Below are positions 11,459 to 24,630 of a stretch of 64,000 bases of DNA, in pieces. The stretch is from positions 5,644,664 to 5,708,663 of the forward strand of contig NW_003101680.1 in assembly GCF_000003855.2 (NCBI RefSeq), in the 5' to 3' direction. The DNA comes from Blastomyces gilchristii SLH14081. Taxonomy: Eukaryota; Ascomycota; Eurotiomycetes; Onygenales; Ajellomycetaceae. Below the pieces are notes generated by a model. The model was not told where the DNA came from. It searched no databases and saw nothing but the letters and a program-made list of their open reading frames with translations. The position numbers and the translations under genes were made by a program. Position 1 is the first letter of the stretch, and the number at the start of each line of letters is the position of its first letter.

Positions 11459-12145
11459 AAGAATGAAGAAAGAAACCCGATAAGTTTTAGCCTCTTTGCC
11501 TAGAACTTGCTTTTGCCTTTCAACCTCTCACGCCAAACATCCATGACATGACGGACGGGGATCTGGCCCCTCCTCCCTCCCTCGTGAATAGCTGATTTAT
11601 TTACTCTATATACTACTAACTATTTCCGTACGTGCATGTATGAGCGTTGAAAGTGGGAGGAGATGAGGGAAGGAAGTCTACTTATTTTTGGTGGAATACG
11701 TTTTTCAAGACCCCTCTCTGGCCCCTTCCAAGTTCTCACGACTTTAACGGTACAAGTTACTGTGAAAGAAAGGAGAGCTCTGAAGGAATATCCCATGATC
11801 CATGTCTAGATAATGTCTAGATGTCTAGGCTCTACAGGCATACAATCAACAAATTTGTCCTGCTCACAGAGGAAATAATAGACAGACAGATTTTGCAAGG
11901 CTCAGAGCATGGAAAAGTTACCAATCACCGGCCCCGAGCGGCCGTGCCAAGAGCCTCCACCGATCGGTGAAATCTTCACAGCTTGATTATTCTTACATCT
12001 CTATGATAACAAACTCCTGCAGCATATCAATAATCAGAAGGCGATTTCTCAGTCATATATATATGTCTCTTGAGTGAAGCCTGTCATTCATAGACTGACT
12101 ATGTAGTATGTCATAGATTTAAAGCAGCTACTTTCATAAATTGAT

Positions 12146-12173
12146 AAAATATCTTAATGCACACGAGCCTCTG
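12146..12173. repeat. 28-bp direct repeat, left TSD of LINE H
   Basis: This begins AAAATATCTT and ends GAGCCTCTG, and is identical over 28 bp to 63,034-63,061. It is followed directly by an (ATTG)n tail, the complement of a LINE 3' tail. The two copies bracket the whole repeat island, so they are best read as the target-site duplication of its oldest element. Confidence 0.75.
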
Positions 12174-12949
12174 ATTGATTGATTGATTGATTGATTATAT
12201 CTTTTAGTTGATGTCTGCATCCCGTAAGGGCGCTATGCAACTGGTCTCGATCTAGCCTAATTAGGTATCTTAAGCGGGGCCTGGCAGGGCCTCACATGCT
12301 GTCACACAAATATAGCCCTCAACACCTTGACATCACAAAGTCAAACAACTATTATTATTATTATTATTCTTCAATTATAGATGTATGCAGTCAGAGACTA
12401 TGACATCTATCTGAGAACTTTTAGTTCTCAGGGTTTTTCCTATATCTGTAAAGTTAACTATTATACATTCATTAATTTCAGATATGTAAAATCAGAAAAT
12501 TCCAGCTCAGAATACAAAAACTGTTTACAAATTACAGTGTTTTAACATCTTCTGATACTTTGAAATCATTTGACAATATCATGACAAAGGAAAAGAGAAC
12601 ACAGTCTTAAAGATAGACATATTAAATAGATAGATAGAAAGAAATTGAAAGAAAAAGATAAAGTAAAGAAAGACTGTAATAAAATAAATTATTAAAAGAT
12701 AGTATACAGCTGTTTTAATAGACTATATCTGATTGATTTTCTTCTCTTTATATTCAGATAATTCTGAATTTAGTCATTTTCTTATAGCTGCTTAAGTTTC
12801 TGATAGAAAGTCTATTAAGTATTTAATTTCTGTCTCAGTTAAGAATAAGAATCTTATATTTAATTAATTTAGATTATACTTCTCTTTCAATCTGACTCTG
12901 AGACTATTGTATAATGCACAGTGTATTATAATATACTCAGAATTCTCAT

Positions 12950-15900
12950 TTATATTACAGAATAAGTATTCTATTGAGTCAAATCTATCATTAAATCTTT
13001 ATATATAAGATTTGAAATAGTCATGTTCTAGTTTCAGCTGTATTATAGATGAGAATATTTTCTTTTTACATTTAATTAAACAAGATTTTCACTTGGATTT
13101 TATTTCAAATCTTGAATAATGTATACTCTTCTTTTATTTCTATCAGCTTTCATTTTACTTATCTAAACAAGATTCTTTTATTTTTCTCTTTATAAAAGAT
13201 TAGAACATAATTTTTTAAATAAATCTGCTTAATTCTACACTCTTTTTTACAGCTGAATGAGTCAATTCATTGTTATAAATATTTATATAAGCAGGAACTC
13301 AGTACAGATGAATTATCAGCTTTAATATTCTTCTCTTTTGAATTTTCAAAACAGAGTTTAAGATCTGTTTAAGATTCATTTAATCATTATAAATCTGATT
13401 ATTTCTAAGTCTTTTTAAAGCAGCTTGACTATCAGAGAATATTCATATCTCTTTCAAACAATTTCCTCTTTTATAAGATTTTATTTCAATGAGTTTGAAA
13501 GCTTTCACTATTATAAATAGTTCAGTATCAAAGACTTCATATTCACAGTCTAGATTTCAGAAATCTGAGATAAAATTGATATTATCTTTAGTATAAGCAA
13601 TGTCTGCATTTAATCTATTCAAGTTCTCATTTTTTAAGTCATCTGAATAAATCAGAATAGAGTCTTTTATATTGATTATAGAAATTGTCTTTAAATACTG
13701 TTCATATTCTTTCTCTTTTAATAGTTCACTTATTTATAAGTCTATAAGAGATTCAAGCTTTTCTCTTCAAAGAGATAACTTCTCATGATCAACTTTTTCA
13801 ATATTTAAAGAAGAAAATTGATTTTTAATCAGAGAGTATAGTCTATACAGTTAAGAAGACATTTTCTTTGAAGAATTATTTTCATTTTAATCAAGAAATT
13901 TATTTCAATTCAGTTCATTTCCAGAGTTAATTAATAGAAATAAAGAAGAGACTCTTTCTCTGATTATATAATTTAAGCTTATCTTTACAACTCTCAGAGT
14001 ATAGTTCATACAGGTCTTTTCAAATCTAATAGTAGAAGAAGAAATTGAAGCTTCAATTTTCATTGCTTTAATAGAAGATGATTTGAATGCTTTCAGAATT
14101 CTTCTTAAGACTCTGTTTTACAGACTTTGAAAGAGTTCAGTGAAATTCTCTTAATTATTTCATTAAACTTGAACTTTATAATCAGCTACTGATGTAATAC
14201 AGGCTATATATAACTGTCTTATAGCCTGGAAGAATAGACCTCTCTCTGTATTTGATAGTCTGATTATATTGTTCAATAGTCTTTCTGTCTTGACAGTTCT
14301 TTATTATATATAATATTTAAAATTCAACTTAGAGTTTAATCATACTTCTAATCATTTAATATTTACACTGAGTTTAATCTCTCTATTTAAAAGAGTTAGA
14401 GATAGTTCTTTCTTATTGAATCTAGAAAAGAAATGAATTAACTCAGTTTTATTCATATTAAATTAAATTTAATTGATATCTGCTTTAATAAAGATTTTCT
14501 TTACAGCTTCTTCAATTACTTTTAAATTCTCTTTGATAGTTTTTGAGCTGTAGACTAGATCAATATTATTCATATAACTCAGAGATCACACTATTCTCAT
14601 ATTTCTATTTTTGAATAGATATACAGTGTATATTATAAATAAAATAAGTGAGATTGAAGATCTCTATAATACTTCTATTTTTATCTCAGTCTTATCTTAT
14701 TTCATTTCATCAAAGAAGAGTTGTATAATTCTTTTAAATATAAAACAGTTAACTTATTTTATTAGAGAAAATGACAGTTTTAATATCTTCAATATCTGAA
14801 TTAACTTTGACTTTGAAACATAATCAAATGCTTCTTTTATATTAATAAAAACTGCAGTTGAGACCAGACTCTCATGCTTTGCTATTTGAATATTATAAAC
14901 AACTGAGAGAACAGTGTTAATTGCAGAACACTGTTTTCTATCTCTCATTTATTCACTGAATAAAAGAGAATCACTTATAGAGCTTATAAAAGATAGTTAA
15001 GTAGCTATTATCTTTTCTAAAACCTTTTCTAGACAGTTCAATAGAGATATTACTCTATATGACTTAGAAATTGAAGTTTTTTTATTAGATTTTGCAAGAA
15101 TCACTTCAGTAGCTTCTCTTCAGCATTCAGAATGATATTCATTTTTCAAGAGATTGAAAAAGAGCTCAAAATATTCATTCTTTAAGTAGGAATATGTATT
15201 TTGAATAATTAAGTGATTAATTGAATCAGGATCTGCAGCAGTTTTAACAGAACTTGAGAAGATAGCTGACTCTAATTCATCTTGTGTAAGATCAGGTCAT
15301 TCTCAGTCATTTTCATCAATATAGTTGAGAAGTAATATATTCTCTTTCTCTGAATCTGAATCTGAATCTGGTGAGTTCTGAAAGAAAATTCTCATGAAAG
15401 CTTGACATTTTTTCTCAAAAGAGTTTGCTATATATGATTCATTCTGAAACTCATACTCTAAGACTGGAAGTTTTGCTACACTTCTTGTTTTAGTATAGTT
15501 AAAAGCTTTAAAAACTTCCTTCTCTTATGCTTCTTCAAGAAATTTATTCCAGTAGTCTGTTTTAGCTCTTTTAATATCTGAAAAATATTCATTTCTGACA
15601 GCTTTGAACTCTTCATCAGATATTATATCATTCTTTCAATCTCTTCTAGCAGTAGCTAATTCTTTTCTTTTAGATGAGATATTCTTATTTCATCAATGTT
15701 TTAAATACTCAGAAGATTGTCTCTTTAAAATATTATCTCTAACACTTGTTAGAATAATAGATGTAATAAGCTTCACTCTATTCTCAAGCATTTCATTTGA
15801 GATATCTTGACCAGAATTTCAATATAGCTCATTCTGTCTTTCAGATTTTAACAGTGTTATACTTTCTTTAACTGCTTTTCAATCAGCTTTTTCAAAGTTA

Positions 15901-16690
15901 TACTGATTAGAGAGAAGAGGATTTTCACTCATTTGTTTTTCACTCAGTTTAATATTAAATTAAATAATCTCATGATCTGATTCTGATGTCTCATTTAAAT
16001 TAATAAATCAGTTTACAAGTCTTCTTTTTATTAGATTTTATAATATGAAGATTAGATCTATAATAGACTTCTATTTCATGCCTTTTCTAAAGAATGTTTG
16101 TTGATCAGACTTATTAATCAAATCTATTGAATGTTTAAAAGTTCATTTAATCAGATTATCAGCTCTCACTGCTCTCTTGCATTCTGAATTTCATCAGAGA
16201 TGATGTGTATTGAAATCTCCTGCAATTATAGAGTTTCTTGATAAAGTTATGTTCAGAAATTCTCTATTAATGATTCAGATATTGTTATTTTTCTTCAATA
16301 ACTTTTCATTATAGATATTTATGAGCTGTATAGTATTAAACTCATTTTCTTTATCTATAATATCACTCACCAGAATATCAGGGTCAGATATAATATCAAA
16401 TCTTAGATTAAATTAATATCTTGATCTCTTTCTTTCATAGATCACTACTCTTGACTTTATCTCAGACTTTTGAGGTAGAAAGCAGTAGTAGCTTGAATGA
16501 GAAATGATATAATTTTGCTCAGCATTAAAATTCAGTTTCTGAAGTAGTATAAAATCAACTTTTTATTCAAATATAATTTGAAGACAAGAATAAATACAAT
16601 TTGAGTTTCTATTCACATTATTTTGAATAAATGTGATTTTTGAAGAGGTTTTAAACTTTTTTTGTTGTTTTCGTTATATATTCATACTCA
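12950..16690 (-). pseudogene. LINE family 1 ORF2 (endonuclease, reverse transcriptase, RNase H-like), copy 1
   Basis: Order on the minus strand: an apurinic-endonuclease-like N-terminus (about 16,680 downward, with a FIQNNVNRNSN start and a QELN motif), a reverse transcriptase core (about 15,330 to 14,400) containing FINIKEAFDYVSKSKL (family DIKGAFD) and a YMNNIDLVYS remnant where the YxDD catalytic box should be, then the thumb and a distal domain. The missing aspartates and many stops show it is inactive. Confidence 0.82.
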
Positions 16691-16974
16691 AAGAGAGTAG
16701 AGATAGAGTAGAATCTAGTCACTATCATCAGATAGTAGATTATAACTATTTTGAAAAGTAGAGATCTTAACTGCTTACATTATATCTAGTTTATCATCAG
16801 AGTCATTTCTCAATTCTCTAATCTTAACAGAAGTTTAAGGATTCAAATTCTGTTTATATTTAGCAGGAGAATTGAAGTTTAAAGATTTAGATAGTTGAGA
16901 GTTTCTTCTTTTTAAGCTTGTAGTTATAAGTCTACTGACTTGACTCTTCTCTTCAGTTCTAGATTGACTTTGAG

Positions 16975-18316
16975 CTTCATCTTTTCTTCAGTTCTTTTGA
17001 GTTCTAGAAGTAAACATACATTCTTTTGAGCTAGATGCATGTTTTTCTTTACAATTAGAGCACTTAAGCAGAGTGTGTTAACATATTTCACCTCTTTTTG
17101 AGCATGTTTCACATTTATACTTACTAGTTTTGTGATCTCTGGCACAGAATGCACATTTTGAGTCTCTAAAATATGAGATTGCAAAGTATTCATATCTTTG
17201 ACAGTTTGAATACTGTGTTTGAGCTTTGAGATTCATTCTTGAGTCTCTGTATTCATGAACTCTCATTTTCAAATCTGCTACTCTTACTTCAGAGATCTTT
17301 GACTGTTCAAGTGTTTTTATATATACTAGAACAGAGGCATTTCTCCTGCTTTGTCTGAACTCAATTGAATTTAATCATACAGACTTCTTTCTCAGTTGAA
17401 TAGAGTTGTATTCTTTCAATTCATTTTTGAGAAGTAGTATTTCTTCTTCACAGTCAAAAATTTCAACTGAAATATCATGAAGAATGAATTTGTCTCACTT
17501 TTCATCTCTCTCAGCTAGAATTATTGTGTTTAGCAAAGATTCTACTGCTGACTTTCAGAGATTCTTATTCTGAATAAGAAATTCAGCACTGAATTCAGAC
17601 ATTGTAGTCAGAATGATGAAGTTTTCAAAGAATAATAACTCAATTGAAGCTATAACTGGTTTTTAAACTTCAATATCAGTCATCAACTGAGAAAAGAACT
17701 GCTGATTAATTTCATTTCTAATTCTGAAAATGAGATTTGAGTTTAGCTTGTTTCTTTACAGAATGTCCTGATTTGAGACTTTAAGAATAAGTCTTCTATT
17801 TCTGAAGATTTGAAAGTTTTTCTCTTTTTGCATTTTCTTTTTCACTTTTCTATGAATAGAGATATAAACAGTATTCTTCTCAGTTTTCTCAGGATTTTGA
17901 GCAGGTGTTGAGACAGCAGGTTTAGAGACAGCAGATTCAGCTGCTTGAGCATATGTTTTCTTCTGATTCAAAGAAGAAGAAGAAGTATGAAAAAAAGAAG
18001 AAGAGTAAGATGAAGAGTCAGTGATTATACAAGAAATTTTCAATATTTTTTAAACTGTGTTTGAGATTCCAAGTTTGAACTTGATTATCTTCTGTAGTTG
18101 TCTAGTCTGAGCATGAAGAATTAACAGAACTTCTTCATTCATCTCACTCAGACACTGCTTTTCAAGAATCTTGCTTACTTTTTCAAGTTTCTGTATTTCA
18201 AGAACTTGTTATTTCTCTATTTCTTCTTTCTTTCTTCTCTTCAGAATTTCAATCTCAGGAATAGTATTTGAGAAAGCATCTTTTTTCACATCAACTGAGT
18301 GTATTTTTGAACTCAT
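16975..18316 (-). pseudogene. LINE family 1 ORF1 (Gag-like, zinc-knuckle protein), copy 1
   Basis: It starts at the ATG at 18316 (MSSKIHSVDVKKD...). The first part is coiled-coil-like and Lys/Glu-rich, followed by a Ser-rich linker (SSSYSSSFFHTSSSS) and a KTYAQAA motif. The C-terminal nucleic-acid-binding part at about 17,000-17,230 shows cysteine clusters: CX2C(Q)RY, CAFCARDHKTSKYKC, CETCSKRGEIC and CSNCKEKHASSSKEC, the arrangement of Tad1-type ORF1 proteins. There are several stops, including one inside the last knuckle region that is still a Glu codon in copy 2. Confidence 0.85.
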
Positions 18317-19484
18317 TGTTCTCACTCAATGAAAAGTTGATCAGACTGTTTCAATTGAGATATTTCTGAGTCTGTTTTCAATTGAAAAGTTGATCAGACT
18401 ATTTCAAAAGAAGAATAAAAGACTTTTGTGTATAAAACACCTGATTTTTTTCACACTAGTTCAGTAACTAGGTTAGATTTTTGAAGAGAATCTAATAAAC
18501 TAAAATTGATTTTTAAGATAAATCAATAAAATCTTTACAATCTCTTTCTTGAGATACAGTGAGAAAGAGTATGATATCAATTAATAATGAATCAGATGAT
18601 ATGACAGTTTTTGAGAGAAAAACTGATAAAAAATAAATCAATTTTTTGCAGAGAAATTGATTAAAACTATTCAATTTTATTCTAAATCATTCAATTCTTC
18701 TCACACAACAAGTGTGCAACTCAAATCAGTTAATAAAGAGTGTAAAAAAGAATTAAGTATTAATGAAAGCTCTTCAGTCACTGAAAAAGTAATTCTCACT
18801 TAAAAGAATATGAAATTATGATAGAAAACAGCTCTGTTTTTTATTCTTTGTAAGAATATTGTATAAAACCCAGAGAAAAACACCTTACTTTTTCAAGAGA
18901 AGTAAAAAACTATTTCTAAGATCTTTTTTTTACATTAACTGCTGCAGAAGAATGAGATAGAAACTGCTAAGATATGTACTACTGTATACTCTCTATCAAG
19001 ACTTTCCCTCTTCAGAGTCTTGATATTATAGAGAATATAAGTCTGTTTCTATATAATAATATAAATATTGTCAGTGAGATGTAGAGAAACTGGTTATTTA
19101 TATCTTAAAATAGAAGACTTTGTCAATGATTATATTAATATAGAGTTAATTCTCAAATTCAATAGAAACCTAGTGTTGCTGTTCTCAATCCCTTGCAGAA
19201 TCTATTGAATATTGAGGTATTAAAGCTAGATTTAATATATCTCACTGTGCAGGGATCAAAGGCTCAGTCAGATCTTGAAATATACTGATTTTATAGTTGT
19301 TGATGTGCTGTTAACTCATTGTTCACTGATTATGTATTGAATGCTGTTGCTGAGGTATCTTTTTGTATTGTTCTGCCAGGGATGGGCCAGATTGAGAGGG
19401 ATAGTACAAGGGTGAGACTTGGTGTTGAAGTCTAGATACACTGACGACAGACTGTGGAGGTTGCACTTCAGAAGAGTCCGTTGG

Positions 19485-19941
19485 TTATGTGCTTAATATT
19501 ATCGCCGAGGTATCTTTTTGTATTTTTCTGCCAGGGATGGGCCAGATTGGGAAGGGCGGTACAAGGGTGAGACTTGGCGTTGGTGTTTTGGAACATCAAA
19601 GATGGACAGGGTTTTCGCGGAGGTCGCTCCTCGGATATCTCCACAACTACAGGTCGGGGATCTTCCAAAATCGAGAAGATTGGTGCATATGGCTAGGTCT
19701 CTTCACCTTACAATTTGTATGGCACTTTGGCCCGGGGTTGTGGTGTGGTAGGGGAGAACAGGGGATAATCCCACACAGGAGTTTCGAACAACATCCGGTT
19801 CACGTTTGGCTGGATAACTCCACCACCACACAGGGTATGCGGTCGGCGATGGGGTCAGAATGCTCGTATGATCGAGGGCTTTTCGATGGATCTATCGGCG
19901 GGTTCTTATTCGAAAAATCGAGCGAGTTCGTCGTGGAGTAA
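19485..19941 (-). repeat. GC-rich 5'-terminal block of LINE family 1 (copy 1)
   Basis: About 450 bp of balanced composition with many CpGs, sitting between AT-rich mutated sequence and the TSD at 19,955. It occurs again at 45,530-45,985 and, inverted and shortened, at 62,683-63,033. Because it lies between the ORF1 leader and the 5' TSD it must be the LINE 5' UTR/promoter. A partial, mutated copy of its inner ~100 bp (CCAGGGATGGGCCAGATTG) lies at 19,341-19,440, so the 5' end has a tandem-monomer organisation. On the plus strand it happens to be open for 150 codons. Confidence 0.8.
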
Positions 19942-19969
19942 GAATAACGACTTGAAAGTCAAACAACTA

Positions 19970-20488
19970 GTATAAACAGTGTAAATAGTGCAAACAGTAT
20001 AAACAGTACAAATAAGTCAATAAATAAACAGATAAGACACTCTGTGAAGGTTATCAACTAGTATTTAAGTGTAGATTCAAGTTACTCTTATAGAGATATA
20101 AAGAAGTTTCTATACTATTCAGATCTTTAAATTCTAAAAGTCTTTATCTAAAGCTGAGTAGATCTGTAGTATTGAAGATATTCTGTATAATTGAGATTTC
20201 TTCTCTATATCAGACTCTGTTAAGTTGTTTATATTAATAATATAATAGAATTAAATAAGCAGTTCAGTCTTGTAAAGAAATTATATAGTCTTCTTAATCT
20301 CTGTTAATATGATCAGTACTCTATTCAGATATAGTGAGATTAATCTTTCAGCTGTTAAAATACTTCTACAGAGTATACTATGATTAAAGTATTTTAATAG
20401 AATATATTAAATGATTTGTCTTTTCTCTTCTAAGTATGTATAGTGTGAGTCTTCAACTTTCTTAATAGAGTGAAGATACTTATACAGA
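19970..20488 (-). mobile_element. LINE H fragment (3' part)
   Basis: This piece of LINE H lies between LINE family 1 copy 1 and X copy A. It is AT-rich and RIP-mutated. It starts with short degenerate direct repeats (AACAGT-TAAACAGT units at 19,973-20,010). Its last 8 bp, TATACAGA, are the left TSD of X copy A. Confidence 0.6.
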
Positions 20489-23400
20489 TAGACTGATCAC
20501 TGAGATCATGAATTTCACATTTAGTCTCATTTAATCTGATCTTATATATTTCTTGATGTGAGTCTCACCAGAATCAAGTCTTAAAAAAATCTGAAAATGA
20601 ATCATTTCTGAGAGAAATGATGTGAAAAATGATCAGATTTAATTTAAGAACAGTGAAATGAAAGTAATTTCTCAGAATAAACTGTGAAAGATAATTATTC
20701 TTTCAAAATCAGAATGAGACTGAGACTGAAGATTAAATTCAGTCTCATTCAGTTCATTCAGTGATTGCTTATATAATCAGAATTTGATAACAATTATTGA
20801 TAACACTCATGAAATAACTAAATACATTCTTATATAAGTTTATTCTTCACTTTCTTATAAAAACTACACTTCTCTGATATACTGTGATCAGAGATATTAA
20901 ACTGTCTGATAATTCTATGTTTTATAATCATGAGTGTCTTGATTATTTCTTCTTATAATTGTTCTCAGTAATAGTAATAAATATCTCAGCTTGAGTTGAA
21001 CTTTCACTTCATTCTCATCTCTGTCAATGAAATTATCAGAATATCACACATCATCACTGTAATAGTTGAATATATACTCTCAACAATTTTTCATAACTCT
21101 AGAATTGATTTAATGTGTAAATTTATTAAATTATCTTGAAGATAGCAGTCAAATTCAGTTTTATAAGTATGTAGTTTTTTCTGATTTTCAGTTGTAATCA
21201 ATATATACAAGTTCTGTTTCAAAGTTAGTATTATAGTTCTATATAATATAAAGTGTTATCAAAGATCATTACTTACTAAAGAATTATATTTCACTGTCTT
21301 CACATCTCTAATATCTGCTTATTCAAATCTCTGATAGTTGACATTGTAGTAGTCTCAGACTAATTTAATATATAAGTCTTATTTCTTCTCTATTCAATCT
21401 TAAGAAGTGTAGATATTAACTTGATAAGAGAAATCTAGTAGAGCTACTACAGTATAGTACTCTGTAAAATATTATTCAGTTTTGCTGTAGTAATATATCA
21501 GTTTATTTCTTACAGTAATAATAGCCTGTGCTATAGTATTATCTCAGACTGAATTTCTTTTTAAGTGATTCAACTACTTCTTAAGATAAGTAAATAAACT
21601 GTTATACACTCATCAGACTGACTGCAGAATTGATATATAAGTGATTAAGACTGTTTTTATTATTTTATAAAACTGAAACAGTAAATCAATCATATATTTT
21701 AACTAAGTTCACTTTATATCAGAAAGTTTCAATATCTGAATCTTTTCTCAATCAGAGTATTGTACTCAATGATTAATTATCTGATACAATTAAAGTGTCT
21801 GAACAGTTATCTTATATATTGAACTTCACTGTGTTCTAATATTCTGTATCATATTCAGTGATATGACTGATTTATTTGTTTATTGAATATTATGAAATCA
21901 TTATTATTATTTAAAGAAGATATAAATTGTATTAACAATGTTTTAAATCTATGATATTTAAATTATTAGTCAATCTATTCAAAATTAACAGTAGTATTAT
22001 TAAAAAGTGTTATCAAAAAGCAATATTAAAAAGTGTTGTCAAAAAACATTATCTTTTATAAAGTGAATATAAAAGTTACTTAAGTAATCACTTTCATCTC
22101 ATTCTGATCTCAAGAATCAGCTATCTCATTATTCTTTATCTTGATATTAAGATTCTTTATCAGTGTTTACATCACAAGTTGAATTATATGAGCAATGCAG
22201 AAAATATGACCTTGTTTATTATTTCAGAAATACAAAGTCAATTTTTACTCTAAGCTGTTTATCATACTGTAGTTATTCACAGCATTATCAGTTATAATTG
22301 TAAGAAGACTGAGACTAATATCTCAATAGTCATTTTTAATCATAGTTATTAATATCTCTGTTATATAATTCTCAGTATGACTACTGATCAATGATTTAAA
22401 TTCAATTAATATCTCTTAATAAGTTCAGTTCTTATCAATATAATAACATATAACTCTTATAAATGCAAGATTGTTTGTACTAGTTCATGCATTCACTGTA
22501 AGAGACACTCTTCAATGATTCTTCAACTCTGATTCTAGATATTATATATTAACTTTGTAGTATATCTCAAGATTGAACTGAAGACAGAATCAATGTGAAA
22601 TATGAAGATTTGAATTAAGCATTTAAAGAAGTATTCAGAATTCAGAGTTTTCAATTAATTGAAGAGAAAGATTCAGAGATATATATATACAAAATAATTA
22701 TTCATAGAAGTTATCAGATAAGAGTTATGAAATCAGAGTACTAATATATGATTATTTTCACATAATTTTCTTCAAATTAGAAAGTTAGTGTTATTAAAAA
22801 TTATTATCTGATAGAGTAACTTATCAGCTCAGTAGTAATTTTCTGATTATTTTTCTTTTATTATCTGCATTCTGATAACTTCAGATGTCAGAAAATTTCT
22901 TCAGAGTTATAATCAGTTTATGATGAATATTTCTGAATAAAGTTATAGTGATTATAGTAGAGAGATAACTCTTTAGTAATCTATAATACAATCTGTTAAT
23001 AATTATTTCATAGTTCATCTCAATATTTGTGTTGAGTTTTTCATAAATTTCATGACCTGAAATCAGATGTGAAGAATGAAGTGATTATTTATTATAATTA
23101 AAAGAGAGTATTCTGTATTAAATTATAAATAACATAGACTTTATAATTCACAGTGATTTCTTGAAGAGTTTGTGAATCTTCAATAGAAGTAAAAGAAGTA
23201 AAAGAAGTGAATTCAGAAGACATGATAATAATTTAAGAAAGATAATAATTTATTTTTAATAACTAATCACTGATATATGTAAGAAGAATTAATATAAGAG
23301 AAAATAATCTTCTTTCTTAGCTTAGTTATAATTTTAGTACTAACTCAGATTGAATATCATTGATGTATAAAAGTAAATAAACAATCTTGATTAATCTCTA

Positions 23401-23764
23401 TCATATTGCTTGAAATATATTAATATTATAGAAGAGAGTGTTATCAAATTGTATTATCAGATAATATTATTAAAAATATATTAATATTATAAATATCAAT
23501 GTTGAAAAAATGTTGATACTTATACATTATAGTGATATGATAGTTGAATATATATATATATATTATTCCTGATATTGATAATTGATTATAACTTGTACAA
23601 TAATTTTTGAAAACTCAAAATTAATTTCAATTATTAACTAATAGTTACAAACTTATAACTAATTAATATAAAAAGAAAAAAACTTTTTCTACTTATTATC
23701 TTTCTTCTCTTTCTCATTCTTCTTATTATTCTTTATAATTTACTTCTCATTCTTATTCTTCTTC

Positions 23765-24050
23765 TTCTTCTTCTTATCTGAGATGATAATCATCTCAAAA
23801 TCTCTCTCTGCTGTCTTCTCAGAAGAGGGTTCTCACTGTTCTCTCTTAGTCAGGTCAATCTGTGTCTCAAAATCCTGCATTTTCTGATCTGCTGTCTCAG
23901 GTTCCATCTCAGTAGTAAGCAGATTGACATACTCAGAGAGCAGAGCTGTCTTCTTAATATTCTAAATCATGAAGTGTATTCAAGATCTGAACAAGGTCTC
24001 AATTCTCTTCTTCTCTGTCAGCTTCTGCTAATCAATTAGAGAACAGAAGT
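23765..24050 (-). pseudogene. Lys-rich C-terminal coding remnant in transposon X copy A
   Basis: The clearest coding trace in X. In copy B (plus strand, about 58,440-58,717) the same region reads LIEKKRIKALFRS, then KKAALLSEHVNLLITEMEPE, TADQKMQDFEIQVNLAEKKQ, KPFSEKAVKRDFEMIIISDK, ending in poly-Lys and a stop. Charged helical segments with a basic tail suggest the C-terminus of a nuclear DNA-binding or transposase protein. I do not recognise the family. The surrounding sequence up to about 24,500 may be further exons, but stops block the reading. Confidence 0.5.
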
Positions 24051-24553
24051 GTTATCAAAAATCATTATCTCTTAATAAAAAATTTACCAGTTTTAGCTTC
24101 TTTATCTCTTACTTTAATATCTTCTCAATCTTCTTCTATCACTGTTTATTTATAGTAATACTCTTCTTCTTTCTTTCTCTCTTCATCTTAATCTTAAATC
24201 ATTCTCAGAACTTCTTCTAGTTTCACTGCTGCTGTATAAGACTCTTCACTATCTTCTTTTTCAATCTCTTATAGACAGTGTCATTCACATTATTTTTATA
24301 CTTAGTTCAGTCTAAATCTATCAGAAGTGTTACTTAAAATTGTTATCATTTTACTTTCTTACAGAGTCTCTTCAAGGCATTATAACATATCTTATAATCT
24401 GTCTCTCTATGCTTAAACACCTTCTTCTTCTCTTTCTTCAATCTGTGACAGTGCTCACGCACCTTGATGATCTGCAGAACCGCAGAATATTTGAAGAAGA
24501 ATGACATGATTAATTTTAATAAGTGTTGAAGAGAGAGTAAAGACAGGCAATGA

Positions 24554-24630
24554 TATAATAATAATAATGATAGTAATAATAATAATAATAGTGATAATAA
24601 TAATGATAATGATGATGATGATGATGATGA
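24554..24630. repeat. (AAT/GAT)n microsatellite in X copy A
   Basis: About 77 bp of mixed AAT and GAT units. Equivalent positions: 47,154-47,229 in copy C (about 76 bp) and 57,755-57,894 in copy B (about 140 bp), so the repeat expanded in copy B. Confidence 0.9.

Larger units (their letters stand above)
9441..12145. other. Intergenic, no gene recognised
   Basis: The composition is normal and CpG is present. It contains A-rich simple tracts (9819-9860, 11257-11294, 11426-11456) and short open frames without codon or family support. The transition into the AT-rich island starts after about 12,000, and the last host sequence before the island is the TSD at 12,146. Confidence 0.6.
12352..19954 (-). 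mobile_element. LINE family 1 copy 1 (Tad1-like non-LTR retrotransposon), 7.6 kb, dead
   Basis: It is bounded by a perfect 15-bp TSD (AAAGTCAAACAACTA) at 12337-12351 and 19955-19969. The sense strand is minus: the 5' end is the GC-rich block at 19,485-19,941 and the 3' end is an (AAT)n tail at 12,352-12,368. The order is 5' block, degenerate partial repeat of that block, leader, ORF1 with three zinc knuckles, apurinic endonuclease, reverse transcriptase and an RNase H-like distal region. It is full length, which is unusual for a LINE. CpG is nearly absent outside the 5' block. Against copy 2 the differences are almost all C-to-T or G-to-A transitions, often CA to TA. Confidence 0.9.

Noticed and set aside
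19489..19941. 150-codon plus-strand ORF as a host gene
   Set aside because: The same sequence recurs at 45,530 and 62,683 at LINE 5' ends; it is treated as LINE 5' UTR, though the open frame is mentioned as a test.
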